Part shown: positions 1 through 7,065 of the stretch, one piece after another
Layout of the letters: every line of letters begins with the position of its first letter
How positions within the stretch are numbered: the first letter of the stretch is position 1
Source: Anaeromyxobacter_A sp035538735
GTDB lineage: Bacteria; Myxococcota; Myxococcia; Myxococcales; Anaeromyxobacteraceae
Reading direction: 5' to 3'
Assembly: GCA_035538735.1 (NCBI GenBank)
Contig: DATLJU010000285.1
Location: forward strand, 1-7,065
Length of the DNA: 7,065 nt
Translations under genes and position numbers: made by a program
Notes under the pieces: model-generated
Told to the model about the DNA's origin: nothing
Seen by the model: only the letters and a program-made list of their open reading frames with translations
Databases searched by the model: none

Positions 1-20
1 CCGCCCTACATCGCCGAGAC
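1..20 (-). repeat. Interspersed short repeat, copy 1 (cut by window edge)
   Basis: Read on the minus strand, this copy runs GTCTCGGCGATGTAGGGCGG and is then cut by the window edge. It matches the other two copies at the GTC, CG and ATGTAGGGCGG positions. It lies about 110 bp from copy 2 in the same orientation, and the similarity to copy 2 extends over bases 1-26 (23 of 26 identical to 111-136). Confidence 0.6.
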
Positions 21-106
21 CAACGCAGCGACGCCTCGCGACGCCCAACCCTCTCCTCCGGAAGAGGAGTGGGCCAGGGAGAGGAGGCGGCGCCGGCGGC
101 GGACGA

Positions 107-130
107 GCCCCCGCCCTACATCTTCGAGAC
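107..130 (-). repeat. Interspersed short repeat, copy 2, containing a stop codon
   Basis: The minus-strand sequence is GTCTCGAAG followed by ATGTAGGGCGGGGGC. The TAG inside it (plus-strand 116-118) is the stop codon of the peptidase-like gene, so the last residues of that protein (Val-Ser-Lys-Met) are encoded by the repeat. Sixteen bases (106-121) are identical to 2965-2980. The sequence immediately downstream on the minus strand is GC-rich with self-complementary GGCGCC/GCCGGC steps and could fold, but no U-tract follows. Confidence 0.6.
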
Positions 131-1465
131 CAGCGCCCCGCCGCCGAGGGCGAGCTTCGGCTCCTCGCCGGCCCAGGCGCCGCCCGCCGCGAGCCAGCCT
201 CCGATCACGTCGGCCGCGCGCGGATTCCTCCACCAGTCCTCGTCGCAGCGCTCGAGGAGCACCCGCCGCAGCGCCTCCGCGCGCGACGCGCCCGCGAGCT
301 GCGCCGCGCACCGGCCCGCGTCGCCGTCGCGCGCGGCGAGCCCGCGGGGCCAGCTCGCCAGCGCCGCGCGAGAGAGCGCGTCGCGGTGCGCCTCATGCCA
401 GGCCGCGCCGGACGTGCCGCGCTCGACCTCGGTCGCGACGCGCAGCGCGGCCGCCGCGGCGCGGAGCCGGAAGAGCTGGCGCAGCGCCAGGGCGCGGACG
501 AGGTCGGGCGCGTCGCGCCGCTCGACCTCGAGCCGCAGGGCGAGGAAGCCGCGGTCGAGGAGCAGCCCCGAGAACAATGCACCGAACGTGAACGGCGCCG
601 ACGGGTGCAGCCGGTGAGGCTGCGCCGACGCCGAGGCGAGCGCCTGCCCTACGGCGTCGAAGAGTTGGAGCCAATCGCTCGCCCCACCTTGCCTTCGCAG
701 CGCCACGCGCGCGCCGAGCGCGTGCGCCCCCGGCCACTGCGCTGGCCGGTCGGCGTCGTCGATCCGGACGCGGCCGAGCTGGAGCCGGAGCGGCTCGGCG
801 GCGCGGGTGAGGACGATCGACAGCATGCCGCGCGGGAAGCGCCCCTCGAACCGGCGCGCCGCGAGCACGAACAGCAGATCGGCCCGCCCCAGATCGCCAC
901 CCGGCGCCGGCGCGAGCCCCGCCTCGCGGTTCGCCGCCCAGGCCAGCACATCCCGGTAGGCGTCGTCCGTGGCGGAGAGCAACGCGTCCGCCTCGACCAC
1001 CCGCTCCCAGTCCGGGACGAGGCCAGCCTCGCCGCGCGCGCGGGCGCGCTCCTCGACCGCCGCCTCGCGCGCCGGCTGCGCGGCCCCCTCGGCCACGGCG
1101 GCGCCGAAGGCGCGGCGCCGCTCGCGATCGGCCTCACGCGTCTGGCCCAGCTGCGCCTCGCCGAGCGGGACCGGACCGTCGGGTCCTTGCCCCATGGCGG
1201 CGGCCTCCGCGGCGCGCCACGCCTCCTCGCGCTCCGCCTGGGCGCGCTCAGCGCGGAGGGCCGCCACCCGCGCCGACAGCTCCGGCTCGCCGACCGCGAG
1301 CGCCGCCACGGAGTCGCGGTGCGCGGCGCGGGCGTGGGCGCGGAAGATCGGCACCAGCGCCGGGGCCGGCTCGAGGCCCGCCACGTGCCGGTAGCGCTCC
1401 GCCGCGAGCGCCACGGCGAGCGCGTCCACCTCGCCCCGGATTAGCTCCGCATCGACCGCGTCCAT
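116..1465 (-). CDS. M3-like (gluzincin) peptidase homologue, probably inactive
   Basis: This is a 449-residue soluble protein with no signal peptide or membrane segment. Residues 60-150 are rich in Ala, Arg and Glu and look helical, possibly coiled. Residues 230-310 follow the layout I associate with M3-like gluzincin peptidases of deltaproteobacteria and Chloroflexi: a VRIDD strand, then LFDAVGQAL (268-276) where active relatives have LFHExGHAL, then a helix ending in LLLD (301-304). The C-terminus carries DEDWWRNP (408-415), also typical of that group. HExxH is replaced by D270-A-V-G-Q274, and the expected downstream glutamate aligns with Phe292, so no zinc site is apparent. The ATG at 1465 is preferred because GAGGTG lies a few bases upstream; the open frame extends to 1582 only through Arg-rich sequence encoded by a hairpin. 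Catalytic inactivity and the family link are inferences from recalled patterns. The stop codon lies inside a repeat copy (107-130). Confidence 0.7.
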   Translation of the reverse strand: MDAVDAELIRGEVDALAVALAAERYRHVAGLEPAPALVPIFRAHARAAHRDSVAALAVGEPELSARVAALRAERAQAEREEAWRAAEAAAMGQGPDGPVPLGEAQLGQTREADRERRRAFGAAVAEGAAQPAREAAVEERARARGEAGLVPDWERVVEADALLSATDDAYRDVLAWAANREAGLAPAPGGDLGRADLLFVLAARRFEGRFPRGMLSIVLTRAAEPLRLQLGRVRIDDADRPAQWPGAHALGARVALRRQGGASDWLQLFDAVGQALASASAQPHRLHPSAPFTFGALFSGLLLDRGFLALRLEVERRDAPDLVRALALRQLFRLRAAAAALRVATEVERGTSGAAWHEAHRDALSRAALASWPRGLAARDGDAGRCAAQLAGASRAEALRRVLLERCDEDWWRNPRAADVIGGWLAAGGAWAGEEPKLALGGGALVSKM

Positions 1466-1490
1466 GACCCACCTCACCCGCGCTGTGCCC

Positions 1491-1552
1491 CGTGAACGCG
1501 CCCGCGCCCGAGCCCGGGGCCCCCTGCGGGCTGGGCCTCGGGCTCGTTCACG
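1491..1552. repeat. Long imperfect inverted repeat (hairpin) in the divergent intergenic region
   Basis: CGTGAACG at 1491-1498 pairs exactly with CGTTCACG at 1545-1552. Pairing then continues inward as 1500-1504 with 1539-1543, 1506 with 1537, 1507-1509 with 1533-1535, and 1512-1516 with 1527-1531. Only two single mismatches, one G-T pair and small bulges interrupt it, and the loop is about 10 bases. It lies about 26 bp upstream of the peptidase-like ATG, so it would be in that gene's 5' leader if transcription starts beyond it. There is no flanking T-tract, and the neighbouring genes diverge from it, so an ordinary terminator is unlikely. Its role is unknown. Confidence 0.7.
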
Positions 1553-1621
1553 GAAGATGCCCCGGCCGGGGAACAAAGACACTCAACATCGCGTTCTGAC
1601 CAGCAAAATCTCAGGTGCCTG

Positions 1622-1642
1622 GCAGTCCGTACCCCCGACTGC
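1622..1642. repeat. Short inverted repeat abutting the -35 box
   Basis: GCAGTC (1622-1627) and GACTGC (1637-1642) form a perfect 6-bp inverted repeat with a 9-bp spacer, ending one base before the TTGACA hexamer. It could be a binding site for a dimeric regulator. A 6-bp match in GC-rich DNA may also be chance. Confidence 0.3.
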
Positions 1643-1670
1643 TTGACAGGCGACCAGAGAAGTCTAATTT
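1643..1670 (+). promoter_or_regulatory. Candidate sigma70-type promoter for fmdB-rluA operon
   Basis: A perfect -35 hexamer TTGACA (1643-1648) is followed after 16 bp by TAATTT (1665-1670), a three-of-six match to TATAAT. Transcription would begin near 1677, giving a leader of only about 14 nt with the ribosome-binding site at its very 5' end. The -35 is the strong part of the call; the -10 is weak. Confidence 0.5.
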
Positions 1671-1687
1671 CCCCCTCGGAGATTTCT
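1658..1687. promoter_or_regulatory. Dyad overlapping the fmdB -10 region and ribosome-binding site
   Basis: AGAAGTCT (1658-1665) and AGATTTCT (1680-1687) are inverted with a 14-base spacer and 7 of 8 complementary positions; the eighth is a G-T pair. The dyad spans the proposed -10 element and start site and ends three bases before the ATG. As DNA it could be an operator. In a transcript starting further upstream it would fold over the ribosome-binding site. Function is inferred from position only. Confidence 0.35.
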
Positions 1688-1690
1688 GAC

Positions 1691-1942
1691 ATGCCTCTCT
1701 ACGAGTACGACTGTCCGAAGTGTGGTCGCTTCGAGGTTCTGCAGAAGATGTCGGACGCCCCGCTCACCCTGCACGCCTGCGGCAACGAGGTGAAGAAGGT
1801 GATGAGCGCGAGCGCGTTCTCCTTCAAGGGCTCGGGCTTCTACATCACGGACTACAAGAGCTCCTCCTCTTCCGCCCCCGCCTGCGAGAAGCCGAAGAGC
1901 GACGCCTGCGGCAGCTGCCCGTCGAACAAGACGGCCGCGTAG
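1691..1942 (+). CDS. FmdB-family zinc-ribbon protein, one knuckle cysteine missing
   Basis: This 83-residue protein begins MPLYEYDCPKCG and continues with the family's usual MSDAPLT, SASAF and KGSGFYITDY stretches, which identifies it as an FmdB-type (putative regulatory) zinc ribbon. The family is small, soluble and functionally poorly defined; it was named from the formamidase and amidase clusters where it was first seen. Cys8 and Cys11 form the first knuckle. The second knuckle, normally CPxC, is L27-H28-A29-C30, so one metal ligand is absent unless His28 substitutes. The tail (57-83) is Ser/Lys-rich with three further cysteines (Cys65, Cys73, Cys76). The ATG at 1691 is chosen because GGAG (1678-1681) lies 9 bases upstream and the family motif starts at Met1. 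It is the first gene of a likely operon with the pseudouridine synthase. Confidence 0.88.
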   Translation: MPLYEYDCPKCGRFEVLQKMSDAPLTLHACGNEVKKVMSASAFSFKGSGFYITDYKSSSSSAPACEKPKSDACGSCPSNKTAA

Positions 1943-1972
1943 CGCCGGACCAACCACCAGCCCCCACCTCCG

Positions 1973-2896
1973 TTGCGCCGCCTCTCCCTCCGCGTCACCG
2001 ATTCCGACGCCGGCGCGCGCCTCGACCGATTCATCGCCGAGAAGGGCGCCATCTCGCGCGGCCTCGCGCGCCGGGCGCTCGAGGCCGGCGGCGTGTTCCT
2101 CGACGGCCGCCGCTGCAAGGTGGCGAGCCGCACCGTGCGTCCCGGACAGGCCGTGGTGGTGAACCTGGAGGAGTCCGGGCGCGCCGCGCCGGCCGTGGTG
2201 GCGCTCGACCGCGCCCGGCTGCTCTACGCGGACGAGCACCTCGTGGCGGTGGACAAGCCGCCCTTCGTCCCTGCCCAGCCCACGCTCACCACCGACCGCG
2301 GCGCGCTCCCGGAGCTGGTCGCGGCGATCGTCGGCTCGCCGGTCACGGTGGTGCACAGGCTCGACCGCGAGACCTCCGGGGTGACCGTGCTCGCGCGCAC
2401 CCGCCAGGCGGCGGCCTCGCTGTCGGAGGCGTTCCGCGAAGGGCGACCCGAGAAGACGTACCTCGCGCTCGCGGCGCGGGCGCCCTCACCGCCCGAAGGT
2501 CGCCTCGACGCGGCGCTCGGGCCCGATCCCGCGCGGCCCGGCCGCCGCGCCGTGCTCGCCTCGGGGGAGCCGGCCGCCACCCGGTACCGCACGCTCCGGA
2601 CGGGCGAAAGCGGCGCGGCGCTGGTCGAGTGCCGCCCCGAGACCGGCCGCACCCACCAGATCCGAGCCCACCTCGCGCACCTCGGCGCGCCGCTCCTCGG
2701 CGACCCGCGCTACGGGGGACCCCGGCGCGTGCTCGAGACGAGCGTGCCGCGCGTCATGCTCCATGCCCGGCGGCTCCAGCTCGCTCACCCCGCCACCGGC
2801 GCTCCGCTCGCGTTCGAGGCGCCCGTGCCGGAGGACTTCCTCTCCGTCCTGCGGGCGCTCGTCGCGCCCGTCGACGACGCGCCGGAAGCCCCCTAG
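1973..2896 (+). CDS. RluA-family RNA pseudouridine synthase
   Basis: This 307-residue enzyme would isomerise specific uridines to pseudouridine in rRNA or tRNA. An S4-type RNA-binding domain occupies roughly residues 14-63 (ARLDRFIAEKG through VRPGQAVVV). The catalytic domain follows: DEHLVAVDKPP (87-97), the signature HRLDRETSG (128-136) with catalytic Asp131, then RPETGRTHQIRAHL (221-234), GDPRYG (243-248) and LHARRLQLAHP (263-273). All core motifs are intact and the length is normal for RluA/RluC/RluD-type enzymes. Which subfamily, and therefore which uridine, cannot be settled from sequence alone. The only in-frame start candidate before the S4 domain is TTG at 1973, because FmdB's stop codon is in the same frame 30 bp upstream. 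No clear Shine-Dalgarno precedes it, so translation may depend on coupling to fmdB. Confidence 0.92.
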   Translation: MRRLSLRVTDSDAGARLDRFIAEKGAISRGLARRALEAGGVFLDGRRCKVASRTVRPGQAVVVNLEESGRAAPAVVALDRARLLYADEHLVAVDKPPFVPAQPTLTTDRGALPELVAAIVGSPVTVVHRLDRETSGVTVLARTRQAAASLSEAFREGRPEKTYLALAARAPSPPEGRLDAALGPDPARPGRRAVLASGEPAATRYRTLRTGESGAALVECRPETGRTHQIRAHLAHLGAPLLGDPRYGGPRRVLETSVPRVMLHARRLQLAHPATGAPLAFEAPVPEDFLSVLRALVAPVDDAPEAP

Positions 2897-2953
2897 ATCC
2901 AGCGCCGCGAAGATCGACGGAGCCGGGGAAACGTGGTCTGCTCCCCCTACTTC

Positions 2954-2974
2954 GGCGGGGGGCAAGCCCCCGCC
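2954..2974 (+). terminator. GC hairpin after the pseudouridine synthase gene, possible terminator
   Basis: GGCGGGGG (2954-2961) pairs perfectly with CCCCCGCC (2967-2974) around a 5-base loop, 57 bp after the RluA-family stop codon. No T-tract follows (CTACATTCG comes next), so it is not a classical intrinsic terminator, but it could slow polymerase or stabilise the 3' end. Its right arm is part of the interspersed repeat copy at 2966-2989. Confidence 0.45.
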
Positions 2975-2989
2975 CTACATTCGCGGGAC
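2966..2989 (-). repeat. Interspersed short repeat, copy 3
   Basis: On the minus strand it reads GTCCCGCGA followed by ATGTAGGGCGGGGGC, matching copy 2 at 20 of 24 positions, including 15 consecutive bases at the core end. Just to its right, GTAGGGGGGCGGG (2996-3008) looks like a degenerate copy in the opposite orientation, so the site may be an inverted pair. The whole lies in the 175-bp gap between the pseudouridine synthase and transporter genes. Confidence 0.55.
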
Positions 2990-3056
2990 GATTCCGTAGG
3001 GGGGCGGGTACACGCCGCCGCGTGCGCCGGTGGGTGATCCCGGGCCGCCGCTCTCG

Positions 3057-3066
3057 GGAGGAGGGG
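3057..3066 (+). promoter_or_regulatory. Strong ribosome-binding site deciding the transporter start
   Basis: GGAGGAGGGG contains the full AGGAGG core (3059-3064) with 7 bases to the ATG at 3072. This favours 3072 over the upstream in-frame GTG at 3030 and the later ATG at 3099. Confidence 0.8.
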
Positions 3067-3071
3067 TCTGC

Positions 3072-5387
<2,316 letters not shown>

Positions 5388-6942
5388 GCGCGGGCGACGC
5401 GCTCCTGGAGCGTGCGCGCCTGCCGCAGCGCCTCGACGAGGAACCGCTGCTCGAGCGGGTTGAGGCGGCGGGGATCGATCCGGTTGTCGAGCTCCTTCCC
5501 GGCCTGGCCCAGATCGTAGTGGTGCCTGAAGCGCAGCACCTGGACGTACTGGAAGGCCTCAATCCAGGCCTCGACCTGACCTGAGGGGATCCCGGAGCGC
5601 GCGCCCGCCTCGCGCAGGCGCTGCTCCGTGCTCGGCCCGGCGCAGCCGTTGGCGAGGCCCAGGATGCGGGCGGCGTCGACGAAGATCCGGATGGCGTCGC
5701 GCTTCAGCTCGATGGTGCCCGGCCGCTCTCCGCCCTTCTCCACCGCGAGGCCCCCCAGGAAGCCGAGGGGCGGCCGCGTCTCCAGGGCGTTCTCCGCCAT
5801 GAGGGCGAGGAACCGGCGATCTCCGGGCGCGCGGCTCGCGAGCCACGCCTGCAGCGAAGCGCCCAGCTGCACGTTCCCGTAGACCGGGCGCAGATCGAAG
5901 AAGATCGAGGCGTGCAGGAGCGCCTCCGGCTCGGGCCGCTCCATCCACTGCGAGAACCGCCCGCGCCACTCCTCCAGGCTGAGGCACCAGGCCGGGTTCC
6001 CGGCCATGACCTCGCCCTTGCACAGCGGGAAGCCACACTCGGCCAGGGCGGCGTTGATGCGCCTCGCCATGGGGAGGAGTCGCTCGCGCAGCGCGTCCGG
6101 CGGCTCGCCCAGCGGCGGCTCGAAGACGATCCCGTTGTCCTGGTCGGTGCAGAGGGTTTGCTCCATGCGCCCCTCGCTGCCGAGCGCGATCCAGCAGAAG
6201 TCCGCGCCGGCGAGGTCCGCCCGCTCCACCTCCAGCTGGATGACGCGTTCGGTGACCCGGTCGTTCATGGCGGAGACGAGCCGGGTGGTCTGGCCGGCCG
6301 CGATGCCCCGCAGCATCATGAGGCGCGCCAGGTCTCGGATGCCCTGGGCGGCCTTGGCGAGCGCCTTCGTGTCGCGCGCGCGCCGGATCGCGTTCGCGAT
6401 CTCCTCCGTGCCGCTGCGCTGCATCGAGAGCTGGCTCGCCACCGTCCCCATCTCGGCCAGCTGGGCCTGCTGGATCCGGCGCAGCTTCTCGAAGAAGCGG
6501 CGCGAACGCCGCTCGCACGAGGCGCGGAACTCCTCGTTCATGGCCTGGAGCGCGCGGAAGTCCTGCAGCGACAGCTCGGCGCACTCGGCGTCGGTGCGCG
6601 CCCGGTAACCGAGCACGGCGGGGCGCTCCTCGTGCAGCTCCTCGAGCGGGAAGCAGTCGCCGGCCGCGATCCCGGAAAGACTGCTCGAGAGACTGCTCTC
6701 CTCCCCGTGGCCCGGTGCGACGATCTCGACGGCGCCCGACCGCACGATGTGGAGGTGGTCGGCCTGCGCTCCCGACCCGAGCACGACCTGGCCCGCCGCG
6801 TGTCGGGCCGGCCGCGCGCGGTCGACGAGCCACTCCAGCTGGGATCGGGTGAGGAGCGAGAAGGGGCGACGCTTCGAGAGCGCGCCGACGAGGTCGGTCT
6901 GCTCCTCGCGCGCGACGGCCAGCGGCGGGCTCTGGGTCATGT

Positions 6943-6949
6943 CCCCTCC
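6943..6949 (-). promoter_or_regulatory. Ribosome-binding site for the DUF294 gene
   Basis: The minus strand reads GGAGGGG followed by AC and the ATG at 6940. It supports this start over any internal one. Confidence 0.7.
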
Positions 6950-6982
6950 GGTTCGATGATGCCGCGAGCCGGCGTTCGTGAC

Positions 6983-7020
6983 GTTTTCCAGGCTTTATTT
7001 GTCGCAGGCGCTCGATTTGT
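6983..7020 (-). promoter_or_regulatory. AT-richer patch upstream of the DUF294 gene, possible promoter region
   Basis: Between 43 and 80 bp upstream of the start codon the composition drops from about three-quarters GC to roughly half, with ACAAAT and AATAAA words on the minus strand. No convincing -35/-10 pair is visible, so this marks only a probable promoter region. The remaining bases to the window edge contain a run of seven C (7025-7031) and nothing else I can name. Confidence 0.3.
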
Positions 7021-7065
7021 TGGGCCCCCCCGTTCGGACGCCACCTCTTCACTCGAAGTCCCTCG

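Noticed and set aside
6..311. Minus-strand frame of 101 codons ending Ala-Leu-Val-Ser-Ala-Met
   Set aside because: It mostly overlaps the peptidase-like gene out of frame and is Arg-rich. The similar C-terminal residues come from the duplicated repeat, not from a real gene.
386..1444. Open plus-strand frame of 352 codons opposite the peptidase-like gene
   Set aside because: Composition is Arg/Glu/Ala-rich and low in hydrophobics; the minus-strand frame has family-like motifs (DEDWWRNP) and a good ribosome-binding site.
1466..1582. GTG-initiated N-terminal extension of the peptidase-like protein
   Set aside because: The extra 39 residues are mostly Arg, Ala and Gly encoded by the hairpin, and the ATG at 1465 has the ribosome-binding site.
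1600..1625. Possible sigma54 promoter on the minus strand (AGGCAC and TTTGCT words)
   Set aside because: The GG and GC elements are 13 bases apart instead of the required 10.
5398..5414. Small hairpin just after the transporter stop codon
   Set aside because: It has only about seven pairs, a 3-base loop and no T-tract, and lies within the DUF294 coding sequence; too weak to call a terminator.
5559..7052. Second long minus-strand frame (497 codons) over the DUF294 gene
   Set aside because: It is Arg/Gly/Ala-rich with no motif, whereas the overlapping frame encodes the intact cNMP and DUF294 domains.

Overview
The window is very GC-rich, with coding regions biased to G or C at third positions and long spurious antisense frames. 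Composition and protein types suggest a deltaproteobacterium/myxobacterium such as Anaeromyxobacter. That assignment is inferred from composition and remembered family resemblance; no search was run. I see no RNA gene, CRISPR array, insertion sequence, phage gene or complete multi-gene accessory system.

Layout, left to right. (1) 116-1465, minus strand: a 449-residue protein that looks like a gluzincin (M3-like) metallopeptidase relative whose zinc-binding motif is lost. (2) 1466-1690: a divergent intergenic region with a long imperfect hairpin and, close to the plus-strand gene, a sigma70-like promoter overlapped by dyad symmetry. (3) 1691-2896, plus strand: a probable two-gene operon of a small FmdB-type zinc-ribbon protein and an RluA-family pseudouridine synthase, separated by 30 bp. 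(4) 2897-3071: an intergenic region with a strong GC hairpin and a copy of a short interspersed repeat. (5) 3072-5387, plus strand: an OPT-family oligopeptide transporter. (6) 5357-6940, minus strand: a cyclic-nucleotide-binding-like/DUF294 nucleotidyltransferase-like protein, overlapping the transporter tail to tail by 31 bp. (7) 6941-7065: the upstream region of that gene, with an AT-richer patch that may hold its promoter.

The genes do not form one pathway. FmdB and RluA probably share a transcript; the other three appear to be separate units. The most useful observations are the catalytically dead-looking peptidase homologue, a 24-bp interspersed repeat that supplies that gene's stop codon and recurs next to the transporter gene, the long hairpin in the divergent region, the FmdB zinc ribbon that lacks one of its four cysteines, and the DUF294 protein without the usual CBS pair. 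None of these alone amounts to a demonstrated new system.
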